This document shows, piece by piece, positions 7,775 to 15,616 of a DNA stretch of 64,000 bases. The notes beneath the pieces were generated by a model, which was given only the letters and a program-made list of their open reading frames with translations, had not been told where the DNA came from and ran no database searches. The position numbers and the translations under genes were made by a program. Every line of letters begins with the position of its first letter. The stretch's first letter is position 1. Source of the stretch: Limnohabitans sp. Rim47 (GTDB taxonomy: Bacteria; Pseudomonadota; Gammaproteobacteria; Burkholderiales; Burkholderiaceae_C); assembly GCF_001517545.1 (NCBI RefSeq), contig NZ_FBYA01000001.1, positions 1,181-65,180 of the forward strand, read 5' to 3'.

Positions 7775-8779
7775 ATGAACCCCGTTGCCCCCTTCCCCTT
7801 GAGCCGCCCACGCCGCCTGCGCCGTGACGATTTCACCCGCAATCTGGTGCGCGAACACCAGGTCACGCCGCACGACCTGATTTACCCGGTGTTTGTGCTC
7901 GACGGGCAGAACCAACGCCAAGCCGTGGGCTCGATGCCCGGCGTCGAACGCCTGAGCCTGGACCTGCTGTTGCCGGTGGCCGAAGACTGCGTCAAGCTGG
8001 GCATCCCGGTCATGGCGCTATTCCCGGTGATCGACGCCAGCCTCAAAGACCCCACAGGCCAAGAAGCCATGAACCCCGATGGCCTGGTGCCGCGTGTGGT
8101 GCGTGAGCTCAAGAAACGCTTTCCCGAACTGGGCGTGATGACCGACGTGGCGCTAGACCCTTTCACCAGCCACGGCCAGGACGGCTTGCTGGACGAAACC
8201 GGCTACATCCTGAACGACGAAACCACCGCCGTGCTGGTGCAGCAAGCCCTGACACAAGCCGAAGCCGGCGTGGACATGGTGGCGCCCAGCGACATGATGG
8301 ACGGGCGCATCGGCGCGATCCGCCAGGCGCTCGAAGCGCGCGGCCTGATCCACACCCGCATCATGGCCTACAGCGCCAAGTACGCCAGCGCCTTTTATGG
8401 CCCCTTCCGCGACGCGGTGGGCTCGGCGGGCAATTTGGGTAAGAGCAACAAAAAGGTCTACCAAATGGACCCGGGCAACAGCGACGAAGCCCTGCGCGAA
8501 GTCGCCATGGACCTGGCCGAAGGAGCTGACATGGTCATGGTCAAGCCGGGCATGCCTTATCTGGACATCGTGCGCCGCGTGAAAGACGAATTCAAGGTGC
8601 CCACCTTTGCCTACCAAGTGTCGGGCGAATACGCCATGCTCAAGGCGGCCGCGCAAAACGGTTGGCTGGACCACGATTTGGTCATGATGGAAAGCCTACT
8701 GGCCTTCAAGCGCGCCGGCGCTGATGGCGTGCTGACCTACTTCGCACGCGACGCGGCCCGTTTGATCCGCCAAGGCTGA
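7775..8779 (+). CDS. hemB: Delta-aminolevulinic acid dehydratase (porphobilinogen synthase)
   Basis: A 334-residue cytosolic enzyme that condenses two 5-aminolevulinates to porphobilinogen in tetrapyrrole synthesis. Schiff-base lysines are seen in YSAKYASAFYGPFRDA (near residue 202) and MVKPGMPYLD (near 255). The metal loop reads DVALDPFTSHGQDG, with Asp instead of the cysteines of the zinc enzymes, so this is the Mg/K-dependent type known from Pseudomonas. The ATG at 7775 (MNPVAPFPLSRPRRLRR) matches the family start; the ORF is open further upstream. CorA follows 7 bp downstream. Confidence 0.97.
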   Translation: MNPVAPFPLSRPRRLRRDDFTRNLVREHQVTPHDLIYPVFVLDGQNQRQAVGSMPGVERLSLDLLLPVAEDCVKLGIPVMALFPVIDASLKDPTGQEAMNPDGLVPRVVRELKKRFPELGVMTDVALDPFTSHGQDGLLDETGYILNDETTAVLVQQALTQAEAGVDMVAPSDMMDGRIGAIRQALEARGLIHTRIMAYSAKYASAFYGPFRDAVGSAGNLGKSNKKVYQMDPGNSDEALREVAMDLAEGADMVMVKPGMPYLDIVRRVKDEFKVPTFAYQVSGEYAMLKAAAQNGWLDHDLVMMESLLAFKRAGADGVLTYFARDAARLIRQG

Positions 8780-8786
8780 GCCCAAC

Positions 8787-9905
8787 ATGCGGGTCTTTAC
8801 CGTTTCAGGCACACAGGTTCACGACGGACTGGCATTGCCCCGGCAACTGCCAGAACAAGGTTTTGTCTGGATCGCGTGTTCACGTGAACGGTTTTCAGCC
8901 GAATTGGCATCGCTTCAAGACGCCCTAGAACACCTCACCGGGCGCGGTCTGGTGGACTTGCACGTGTCTGACCTGCTGAACGCCCAACTGCCCTCGCGCT
9001 TTGACTACAGCTCGCATTACGACCTGATGGTGTTCCGGCGGTTGGCTCAACGCAGCCCCGATGCAGCGAGCATGGGCACTCACGGCAAACGCCCTGGCCC
9101 ACCCGTGCTGAACCGCATCGACACCAGCCCGGTCGGCTTTGCTGTGTTTGACCGGGTTCTGCTGAGCGTTCACCCTGCCGACTGCGCCGTGCGGGAAGCC
9201 TACGCCAGCCGCTTGTTGGCCAGCACGCACGCCGCTGCGCAACCCACTGAAACAGCCGACCTGCGCTCAGCAGGCGCAAGGGGCGTGCCCAGCAGCCCTG
9301 CCGACATGATGCTGCGCATCGTCAGCCACATGGTCGACAGTTACCTGGATTTGCGCCGCGAACTGAGCCGACAGCTTGACCACTGGCAAGCCGAACTGCT
9401 CAACCCACGCGCGCGCTTTAACCGTTGGGACGCGCTGCTGCAAGCGCGGCTGGCACTGCACCAACTCGAAGCCCTGTGCGACGACCAACACACCGCCGTG
9501 CAAACCTGGACCGAGTCGCTGGACACCTGGGGTGTGGGCCAGGACAAAGCCGCGGAACGGGAGCATGAACTGCTCAAGATACGCAGCCGCGACGTGCTGG
9601 AGCACATTGACCGGGTGGTGCAACATGTGCGCCGGCTAGAGCAAAACACCGAGACCGCTGTGCAAATGCACTTCAACGTGCAGAGCAACAGGACCAACGA
9701 CATCATGCGCACCCTGACCGCGTTGACCGCGATCTTTTTGCCACTGAACCTGATCGCAGGCATCTTCGGCATGAACTTTGAGTTCATACCTTGGCTGCAT
9801 CAGGCATCTGCCTTTTGGTGGACATTGGGCAGCATGGGCATCATTGCGCTGGTCATGGGCCTGGTGTTTTGGCGCAAGCGCTACCTGGCAAGGGCAGGCG
9901 AATAA
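8787..9905 (+). CDS. corA: CorA-family magnesium/cobalt transporter
   Basis: A 372-residue divalent cation channel. A long helical cytoplasmic domain is followed by two C-terminal membrane helices with the signature GMN (FGMNFEF, near residue 330) just after the first helix; the tail is positively charged (WRKRYLARAGE). It lies 7 bp behind hemB and is probably cotranscribed. A CorA paralogue such as ZntB is possible, but the GMN motif alone does not tell them apart. Confidence 0.9.
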   Translation: MRVFTVSGTQVHDGLALPRQLPEQGFVWIACSRERFSAELASLQDALEHLTGRGLVDLHVSDLLNAQLPSRFDYSSHYDLMVFRRLAQRSPDAASMGTHGKRPGPPVLNRIDTSPVGFAVFDRVLLSVHPADCAVREAYASRLLASTHAAAQPTETADLRSAGARGVPSSPADMMLRIVSHMVDSYLDLRRELSRQLDHWQAELLNPRARFNRWDALLQARLALHQLEALCDDQHTAVQTWTESLDTWGVGQDKAAEREHELLKIRSRDVLEHIDRVVQHVRRLEQNTETAVQMHFNVQSNRTNDIMRTLTALTAIFLPLNLIAGIFGMNFEFIPWLHQASAFWWTLGSMGIIALVMGLVFWRKRYLARAGE

Positions 9906-9970
9906 GCATTGCACATACTTTAGCCATCACCCTGGCTCGATCCGCTTTTTTGCCCCAAGCGCGTTTGGCT

Positions 9971-10051
9971 TTTGTGGTGCCGGAGGCGGTTGATTTTTGT
10001 GATGCCGGAGGCGGTTGGTTTTGTGGTGCCGGAGGCGGTTGGTTTTTGTGC
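9971..10051 (+). repeat. Three direct repeats of ~24-25 bp
   Basis: The core TGCCGGAGGCGGTTG occurs at 9978, 10003 and 10027, joined by TTTTGTG-type linkers with no unique spacers. A short tandem duplication in the corA 3' flank; no coding function seen. Confidence 0.75.
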
Positions 10052-10072
10052 CGCGTAGTCAAATAGCATTTG

Positions 10073-10178
10073 TCACCCCCGACCTGATCGGGGGTCCATG
10101 CCTTGCGCCTCCGCCCACCATGGATACCCGCCTGCGCGGGCATGACATCGCAAACGGGCATGTCATTAGAAGCGGGTG
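10073..10178. repeat. Intergenic palindromic repeat element
   Basis: A nest of inverted repeats: ACCCCCGA/TCGGGGGT (10075-10095), GGTCCATG facing CATGGATACC, CCCGC/GCGGG, and ATGACAT facing ATGTCAT. The segment CCGCCTGCGCGGGCATGACA resembles dispersed palindromes widespread in proteobacterial spacers. It can fold from either strand and sits between the convergent corA and dienelactone hydrolase genes. With the repeats at 9971 it accounts for the 315 bp gap. Confidence 0.6.
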
Positions 10179-10220
10179 TGACATCAAGGTGTGGCGTTCG
10201 GGGCCACAGCGGGGGCCGGT

Positions 10221-10910
10221 TCAGTCCAAGTGTTTGGCAAAGAACGCCAAGGTCCGCTCACGGGCCAGGTGGGCCGATGGTGCGTGCCAAGCGCCGCGCT
10301 GGTCGCAGTTGAAGCCATGGTGCGCCGCGTAGGTGTGCACCTCGACTTCGGGATGCGCCTTCTTGAAGGCCTCCACCGTGTCCTCTGGAATCCACTTGTC
10401 GTCTTCGGCAAAGTGCGCCAACACCGGCACTTTTGGCTGGCGGGCGATTTCGGATTCGGTCGTCATGCCACCGCCGTAATACGGCGCGGCAGCACTCAGG
10501 CCCGTCAGCATGCAAGCGGAACGCCAAGTCAGCAAACCGCCCCAGCAATAACCCACGATACCCACCTTGCCTGCGGACGCCTGCGCTGCGTGGTCGATGG
10601 CTGCCTGGATGTCTTGCATCACGCCGGGTGCGGGCAACGCCTCTACCGCCGTTTTGTAGCCAAAGCCTTCGCCCATGTCGGCCTCGGCATAACCCAGCTC
10701 AACACCGGGTTTGACGCGGTGAAACGCGGCCGGCGCCACGGCCAGATAACCTTCAGCGGCATAGCCATCGGCCACAGTACGGATGTGGCTGTTGACGCCA
10801 AAAATCTCCTGAATCACCACCACCGCCCCTTTGGGCTTGCCTGCTGGGCGGGCTTCGTAGGCGGGCACACGCGAGCCATCGGCAGCCTGGAGTTCAATCA
10901 TCGTTCCCAT
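10221..10910 (-). CDS. Dienelactone hydrolase family protein
   Basis: A 229-residue alpha/beta hydrolase. The family motifs are visible: VVVIQEIFGVNSHIR near the N-terminus, the nucleophile elbow GYCWGG (Cys in place of Ser), and a late Asp (FAEDDKWIP) and His (AAHHGFNC). Carboxymethylenebutenolidases of this type open the dienelactone ring in chlorocatechol breakdown, but many relatives have other substrates and no ring-cleavage genes are nearby. Start MGTMIELQ chosen because an AAGGAAAA ribosome site precedes it. Confidence 0.9.
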   Translation of the reverse strand: MGTMIELQAADGSRVPAYEARPAGKPKGAVVVIQEIFGVNSHIRTVADGYAAEGYLAVAPAAFHRVKPGVELGYAEADMGEGFGYKTAVEALPAPGVMQDIQAAIDHAAQASAGKVGIVGYCWGGLLTWRSACMLTGLSAAAPYYGGGMTTESEIARQPKVPVLAHFAEDDKWIPEDTVEAFKKAHPEVEVHTYAAHHGFNCDQRGAWHAPSAHLARERTLAFFAKHLD

Positions 10911-10964
10911 GGTTTTCCTTCGCATGTGTTGCAAATTCAAGTGGCACAAAAATACATGGCCGGC

Positions 10965-11567
10965 TCAGCGGGCCAGCGCACGCTCAACAAAGTCGAGTCT
11001 GTCTTGACCCCAGAAAATCTCGCCATCGATCACGAAGCTGGGGGCGCCAAACACTCCGGCATCAATGGCCGCTTGGGTGCAGGCCTCATAGCGCTCTTGC
11101 ACCGCTTGGCTGCGCGAAGCGTCCATCAACTGGACCGGCAAACCCTGCTCACTCAGCAATTCGGCCAATACCTTGTCATCGGCCATGTTGCGCTCTTGCG
11201 CCCAGCAAGCCGCCAAAATCGCGCCGGCCATCGCCATGGCCGCCTGGGCGCCTTGGGCCAGATCGGCCGCGATGATCAGCCGTGCCGCGTCATCGCCTCC
11301 GACCGGAAAGTATTTGGGCTTCAGATTCAATGGCATGTTCAAGTGCTGGCTAAAGCGCTGCAACTCTACCAAGCGATAAGCCTGTCGCTGGGGCGCACGC
11401 TGGCCCAAAGGCAAGCCCCCCGAAATCGGAAACACCTTGCCACCCAAATCGATCGGCATCACGCGCACGGTAGCGCCAGTGCGCTGCACGATGTCAGCCA
11501 GCCGCTGGTGGCCCAAATAAGCCCACGGGCTTTGCGGGGCGAAGTAATAGTCCACTGTGCGACCCAT
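10965..11567 (-). CDS. 2-hydroxychromene-2-carboxylate isomerase family (DsbA-like) protein
   Basis: A 200-residue thioredoxin-fold protein of the kappa-GST/HCCA isomerase family. It begins MGRTVDYYFAPQSPWAYLG, in which the SPW(A/T)Y serine marks the glutathione-activating site; the motifs APQRQAYRLVEL, YFPVGGDDAARLI and FGAPSFVIDGEIFWGQDRLD follow. The founding enzyme isomerises 2-hydroxychromene-2-carboxylate in naphthalene breakdown. No naphthalene genes are near, so the substrate is open. The frame continues upstream into antisense of the SDR gene; the true start is the ATG at 11567 with a GGAGAC site. Confidence 0.88.
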   Translation of the reverse strand: MGRTVDYYFAPQSPWAYLGHQRLADIVQRTGATVRVMPIDLGGKVFPISGGLPLGQRAPQRQAYRLVELQRFSQHLNMPLNLKPKYFPVGGDDAARLIIAADLAQGAQAAMAMAGAILAACWAQERNMADDKVLAELLSEQGLPVQLMDASRSQAVQERYEACTQAAIDAGVFGAPSFVIDGEIFWGQDRLDFVERALAR

Positions 11568-11648
11568 GCTGTCTCCTTGTGTGTTGTCTAATATTTCAAC
11601 GAAGTAGCGGTTGTAACCGCAGTGCGCGATTTTTGCAGGAGACTCACG

Positions 11649-12395
11649 ATGAACAAGGTCTTGTTGGTGACCGGTGGCAGCCGGGGTATTGGGGCCGCCA
11701 CGGCGCTTTTGGCAGCCCAGCAGGGATGGGCCGTAGCGGTGAACTACACCGCCAACTCTTTGGCTGCCGACGAGGTGGTGCGCCAGATCCGCGCTGCGGG
11801 CGGGCAAGCCATGTCGGTGCAAGCTGATGTGGCCGACGAAGCGCAAGTGCTGCGCATGTTCGCGCACATCGACGCCAAATTCGGCCGCCTGACCGGGCTG
11901 GTCAACAACGCAGGCGTGGTCGATGTGGCGGCCCGTGTGGACGAGATGAGCGTGGCCCGCTGGAAGCGCATGTTCGACATCAACGTGATCGGCAGCCTGA
12001 TCTGCGCGCGCGAAGCCGTGCGCCGCATGAGCACCCGGCATGGTGGCGAAGGCGGCAGCATCGTCAACGTGTCCAGCGCTGCGGCGCGACTGGGCTCGCC
12101 TGGCCAATACGTGGACTATGCCGCGGCCAAAGGCGCGATCGACGCCTTCACCATCGGCTTGTCCAAAGAGGTGGCGGCCGAGGGCATCCGCGTCAATGCG
12201 GTGCGCCCGGGTCTGATCGACACCGACATCCACGCCTCGGGTGGCCTGCCCAACCGCGTGAAAGACCTGCAGCACCTGGTGCCCGCCCAGCGTGGTGGCA
12301 CCGCCGAAGAAGTGGCCGAGGCCATCGTCTGGCTGCTGAGTGACAGCGCCAGCTACACCACCATGAGTTTCTTGGACGTTTCAGGAGGCCGCTGA
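11649..12395 (+). CDS. SDR-family oxidoreductase
   Basis: A 248-residue short-chain dehydrogenase/reductase. The NAD(P) motif TGGSRGIG is at residues 8-15, NNAG near 88, and the catalytic Ser...Tyr-x-x-x-Lys is seen in VSSAAARLG and YVDYAAAKGA; PGLIDTDIHASGG follows. The motif set is like 3-oxoacyl-ACP reductase FabG, yet the substrate is unknown. A GCAGGAGAC ribosome site precedes the ATG. The next gene, a MaoC-type hydratase, overlaps its stop by one base, hinting at a joint role on acyl thioesters. Confidence 0.9.
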   Translation: MNKVLLVTGGSRGIGAATALLAAQQGWAVAVNYTANSLAADEVVRQIRAAGGQAMSVQADVADEAQVLRMFAHIDAKFGRLTGLVNNAGVVDVAARVDEMSVARWKRMFDINVIGSLICAREAVRRMSTRHGGEGGSIVNVSSAAARLGSPGQYVDYAAAKGAIDAFTIGLSKEVAAEGIRVNAVRPGLIDTDIHASGGLPNRVKDLQHLVPAQRGGTAEEVAEAIVWLLSDSASYTTMSFLDVSGGR

Positions 12396-12868
12396 TGCCA
12401 CACACGCCCAAACGCATCACGTATTACTGGGAAGACTTTGCGGTTGGCCAGGTCCGCGACCTGGGCACGATCACACCCACCCGCGAAGAAATCATCGCCT
12501 TCGCCACCCAGTTCGACCCACAACCCTTTCACCTCGACGACGAGGCAGCCAAGGCCTCGGTCTTTGGTGCCTTGTCAGCCAGCGGCTGGCACACCTGCTC
12601 AATGGCCATGCGGCTGATGGTGACCAATTTTCTGTGCGAAACCTCCAGCCTGGGCTCGCCTGGACTGGAAGGCATCAAATGGCTCAAACCCGTCTACCCC
12701 GGCGACACCCTGCGCCTGCAAAGCACCATGCTGGAGACCAAACCCATGGGCAAACGCCCCGACGTGGGCATGACGCGCAATCTGTGGGAAATGTTCAACC
12801 AGCACGGCGACAAAGTGCTGCACATGGAAGGCTGGGGCATGTTCAGAAGGCGCACCTCGGCCGCCTGA
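12395..12868 (+). CDS. MaoC-family hydratase
   Basis: A 157-residue hot-dog-fold protein. The hydratase-2 signature is visible as FATQFDPQPFHLDDEAA (catalytic Asp and His near residues 31-39), followed by ASGWHTCSMAMRL. Relatives hydrate enoyl-CoA or act as acyl dehydratases. TGATG overlap with the SDR gene indicates translational coupling; a two-step thioester reduction/dehydration is plausible but unproven. Confidence 0.9.
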   Translation: MPHTPKRITYYWEDFAVGQVRDLGTITPTREEIIAFATQFDPQPFHLDDEAAKASVFGALSASGWHTCSMAMRLMVTNFLCETSSLGSPGLEGIKWLKPVYPGDTLRLQSTMLETKPMGKRPDVGMTRNLWEMFNQHGDKVLHMEGWGMFRRRTSAA

Positions 12869-12875
12869 GGCGGGG

Positions 12876-12881
12876 CACAAT
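12876..12881 (+). promoter_or_regulatory. Predicted leaderless -10 (CACAAT) for marC
   Basis: GGGGCACAAT, six bases, ATG; no ribosome site. Confidence 0.45.
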
Positions 12882-12887
12882 CGGGCG

Positions 12888-13526
12888 ATGGATTTCAAAC
12901 CACTCATCACCCTGCTGGCCATCGTCAACCCTTTGGCCATCGTCCCGTTTTTCATCCACTACACCCAAGGCTTCAGCCGGGCTCAGCGCAAACGCACGAT
13001 TTTGGTTTCTTCGCTGACCGCCTTCATCGTGATCGCCGCCAGTGCTTTGCTGGGCCTGCAAATTCTGGAATTTTTCGGCATCTCGCTGGCCAGCTTTCAG
13101 GTGGGTGGCGGCATGTTGTTGCTGACTTCTGCGCTGTCGATGCTGAACGCCCAACCGGCCGAAGCCCGCGCCAACGCCGAAGAAGTGCACGACGCCGAAG
13201 CCAAAGCCGCCGTAGGGGCCAGCATCGCCGTGGTGCCGCTGACCATCCCGCTCTTGACCGGCCCGGCCACCATGTCCACCGTGGTGATTTACGCCGAGAA
13301 AGCCAAAAACTTTGCCCAACTCGGCACCTTGGTCGGCTACGGCGTGGTCATCGCTCTGGCCACTGCCTTGTGCTTTTCATTGGCCACCCCGATTGCCCGC
13401 ATTTTGGGTAAAACCGGCATCAACGTCATGACCCGGCTGATGGGCTTGATCTTGGCCGCACTGGCGGTTGAGGTGATGACCGACGGGCTGCACAAGTTGT
13501 TTCCGGTGCTGGCAAGAGGGGTTTGA
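12888..13526 (+). CDS. MarC-family integral membrane protein
   Basis: A 212-residue inner-membrane protein with about six hydrophobic helices. The MarC signature is visible in MDFKPLITLLAIVNPLAIVP, in AVVPLTIPLLTGPATMSTV and in the C-terminal GLILAALAVEVMTDGL. MarC was once linked to multiple antibiotic resistance, but that link was withdrawn and the function is unknown. A CACAAT six bases before the ATG suggests a leaderless transcript. Its stop (13524-13526) shares one base with the upstream ATG (13526) open to mntA. Confidence 0.88.
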   Translation: MDFKPLITLLAIVNPLAIVPFFIHYTQGFSRAQRKRTILVSSLTAFIVIAASALLGLQILEFFGISLASFQVGGGMLLLTSALSMLNAQPAEARANAEEVHDAEAKAAVGASIAVVPLTIPLLTGPATMSTVVIYAEKAKNFAQLGTLVGYGVVIALATALCFSLATPIARILGKTGINVMTRLMGLILAALAVEVMTDGLHKLFPVLARGV

Positions 13527-13537
13527 TGCCGTCAAGG

Positions 13538-13543
13538 CACAAT
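13538..13543 (+). promoter_or_regulatory. Predicted leaderless -10 (CACAAT) for mntA
   Basis: GGCACAAT, six bases, then the ATG at 13550. This spacing favours that ATG over the one at 13526. Confidence 0.45.
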
Positions 13544-13549
13544 CCCGAC

Positions 13550-13954
13550 ATGCACAAAGAATCGTTGATCGCCTTGCTTGAGCAAAACCTGCCCGGTCTG
13601 CTGGCGGTCTATGCTTTTGGCAGCCGCATTCAGAATCAAGGGCAAGCCGCGCGAGCTGACAGCGACCTCGATCTGGCCGTTTTGCTCGAAGGCTACGGGG
13701 ACCCCATGACGCTGTTCCATCTGTCAGGTTCATTGGCCGACATGGCAGGCTGCCCGGTGGATCTGCTGGACATCCGTGCGGCGTCCACCGTGATGCAATA
13801 CCAAATTCTGACCCTGGGCACTGCCTGGTGGCGCAAAGATGTCCGAGCTGGCTTGTTTGAAGCGGCCATGCTCAGCGAAAAAATGGCGCTCAACGAAGCC
13901 CGCGCTGGCTTGATCCGTGATGTGTCACAAAGAGGAAGCGTGTATGGCCGATGA
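13550..13954 (+). CDS. mntA: MntA-type nucleotidyltransferase antitoxin
   Basis: A 134-residue minimal nucleotidyltransferase. The active-site pattern is FGSRIQNQ, then ADSDLDLAVL (GS...DxD), with a third acidic residue in PVDLLDI. In MntA-HepT modules this enzyme attaches AMP units to a tyrosine of the HepT RNase and so neutralises it. It overlaps the HepT gene by 11 bp, the typical toxin-antitoxin layout. Two ATGs are possible (13526, 13550); the second matches the family start MHKESLIALLEQ and has a leaderless-type -10 before it. Confidence 0.9.
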   Translation: MHKESLIALLEQNLPGLLAVYAFGSRIQNQGQAARADSDLDLAVLLEGYGDPMTLFHLSGSLADMAGCPVDLLDIRAASTVMQYQILTLGTAWWRKDVRAGLFEAAMLSEKMALNEARAGLIRDVSQRGSVYGR

Positions 13955-14366
13955 CGTTTTGCTGAACAAAGCAGCCACGATCGAACGCTGCGTTGGCCGC
14001 GCGCGGGAAGAGTACACCGCCGACCCAAAGACCTTTGCGACCAACTTCACCAGACAAGACGCGGCCATCCTGAACATTCAGCGGGCTTGCGAAGCAGCGC
14101 TTGACATGGGCCACCACATCATCCGCAGGGAAAGTCTGGGTCTGCCACAAAGCTCACGCGATGTCTTTGCCCTGCTGGTGAGCGCCCACTGGCTCGAACC
14201 CGAACTGGCAGAGTCAATGAAACACATGGTCGGTTTCCGAAACATAGCCGTGCACGAATACCAGACCTTGCAACTGCCCATCACGGTCAACATCATCCAA
14301 TCGCATCTGGATGAGTTTCTGGCGTATTCCCGTCAGATGCTGCTGAAAGACCAAGGTCCGGACTGA
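13944..14366 (+). CDS. hepT: HepT-like RNase toxin
   Basis: A 140-residue all-helical HEPN-family protein (DUF86). The RNase motif R-x4-H is present in RNIAVHEY, and the tyrosine directly after the His-Glu corresponds to the residue AMPylated by MntA in known systems. Both partners look intact, so the module should be functional as a stress or defence toxin-antitoxin pair. The start is placed at the ATG at 13944, preceded by AGAGGAAG; an open frame continues upstream. Confidence 0.9.
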   Translation: MADDVLLNKAATIERCVGRAREEYTADPKTFATNFTRQDAAILNIQRACEAALDMGHHIIRRESLGLPQSSRDVFALLVSAHWLEPELAESMKHMVGFRNIAVHEYQTLQLPITVNIIQSHLDEFLAYSRQMLLKDQGPD

Positions 14367-14470
14367 GCAGCGCAGCCATCAGCCTAGCGCATCGAGCCTG
14401 CCCCCTCAAAACGCATGCAAGCCCTGAATTTTTGATGGCCTGATCCAACTCAGCGTTTGACACCCTGCGC

Positions 14471-15421
14471 TCAAACCCCAAACCCCTGCGCCAAACCCAC
14501 CCTCAAATGCCCCACCAACGCCGCCACGGCCCGGGGCACATGTGGCGCATACGGGCGAATGGCATAAATGGTTTCGGCAAACGCACCGACAGGCTTCCAA
14601 CCCGGCAGCACGCGCACCAACTTGCCTTGGCGCAGCGCGGCCTGGGCGCTGAAATCGGGCAAGAGGGCAATGCCCGCCCCTGTGAGGGCGGCTTCGCGCA
14701 GGGCTTCGCTGTTGTTGGCGGCCAAGTTGCCGTTCACGGGCACCGTCACGCGTTCACGGGTTTCTGACGCGGCACCACCGCCTTCACGCGGCTCAAAGGT
14801 CCAGGCCGGGGTGTCTTGCGAGCGCGGGTAATGCAAGCAGTTGTGCGCTTGCAGGTCGGCGGGGGTTTGTGGCTCGCCCTGTTTGCGCAGATAAGCGCGG
14901 GTGGCCACCAGCACCGATTCGGTGTCGCACAACGCCCAGGCCACATGGGTATCGGGCGGTCGGGCGGTATGACGAATGGCCAAGTCAAAGCCTTCGGTGG
15001 CCAAAGCGCTCAGGCGATCCGACAAATCGAGTTCAATCCGCACGTCCGGGTAATTCTTGAGGAAGTCGGCCAGCAGCGGCACCAGCTGCTGACGCGCAAA
15101 AGCCACCGGCGCCGTGACCCGGAGCAAACCACCCGGCTGCTCGGCCAGATCGCGCACCTGGGCAAAGCTCTGCTCGATTTGCTCGAACGCCGCCCGGGTG
15201 TCGTCCACCAGCCGCTGCCCGGCTTCGGTCAGGCGCAGGCTGCGGGTGGTGCGCTGAACCAGGGTGACTTTGGCGGCACGCTCCAGCTCGGCAATGCGCT
15301 GGCTCATGGCGGCCTTGCTCACCCCCAACCGGGCAGCAGCGGCGGTGTAACTGCCTTGCTGGGCCAGCACGCTCAGCCAGTGCAGATGTGTCCAAAGGGT
15401 GTTGATTTTTTGCTCATTCAT
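14471..15421 (-). CDS. LysR-family transcriptional regulator
   Basis: A 316-residue regulator. The N-terminal winged helix-turn-helix reads LSVLAQQGSYTAAAARLGVS then KAAMSQRIAELE; a LysR substrate-binding domain follows (SDRLSALATEGFDLAIRH). It is divergent from mmsA, so it probably controls that operon, as often in LysR pairs. The start ATG overlaps a perfect dyad (15428-15449) that likely serves autoregulation. An AACAAT lies six bases before the ATG, so the mRNA may be leaderless. Confidence 0.9.
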   Translation of the reverse strand: MNEQKINTLWTHLHWLSVLAQQGSYTAAAARLGVSKAAMSQRIAELERAAKVTLVQRTTRSLRLTEAGQRLVDDTRAAFEQIEQSFAQVRDLAEQPGGLLRVTAPVAFARQQLVPLLADFLKNYPDVRIELDLSDRLSALATEGFDLAIRHTARPPDTHVAWALCDTESVLVATRAYLRKQGEPQTPADLQAHNCLHYPRSQDTPAWTFEPREGGGAASETRERVTVPVNGNLAANNSEALREAALTGAGIALLPDFSAQAALRQGKLVRVLPGWKPVGAFAETIYAIRPYAPHVPRAVAALVGHLRVGLAQGFGV

Positions 15422-15427
15422 GCGTGC

Positions 15428-15449
15428 ATTGTTCACTATATTGAACAAT
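15428..15449. promoter_or_regulatory. Dyad operator (LysR box) over the lysR -10
   Basis: ATTGTTCA, six-base spacer CTATAT, TGAACAAT: a perfect 8-bp inverted repeat containing the T-N11-A pattern of LysR boxes. It covers the predicted lysR -10 (AACAAT, 15428-15433), as expected for negative autoregulation, and faces mmsA. Confidence 0.6.
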
Positions 15450-15507
15450 CAATTCAGTTTTAAGCTCTTGTACAGGGTGGTGGTGGTGCCTAAACTGCAA
15501 AGCGCCA

Positions 15508-15583
15508 TGTAGGAGCACCACCCTCTGGGCGATTTTTGAATGACCGCCCGGTCAAACAATCGCCCACAGGGTGGGCACCTACA
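15508..15583. repeat. REP/MITE-like palindromic element with internal dyad
   Basis: The left arm starts TGTAGGAGCACCACCCT and ends GGGCGATT; the right arm starts AATCGCCC and ends GCACCTACA. About 23 of 27 positions pair. The core at 15541-15554 (TGACCG, CC, CGGTCA) is a second perfect dyad. The GTAGG ends recall REP/REPIN elements of Pseudomonas and Xanthomonas. It sits between lysR and mmsA, so it may also affect mmsA expression. Confidence 0.6.
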
Positions 15584-15616
15584 ACACACACATCCATAAG
15601 CTACTAGGAGTCCCAC

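Noticed and set aside
9971..10051. Possible CRISPR array
   Set aside because: Only three repeats with identical short linkers and no unique spacers or cas genes.
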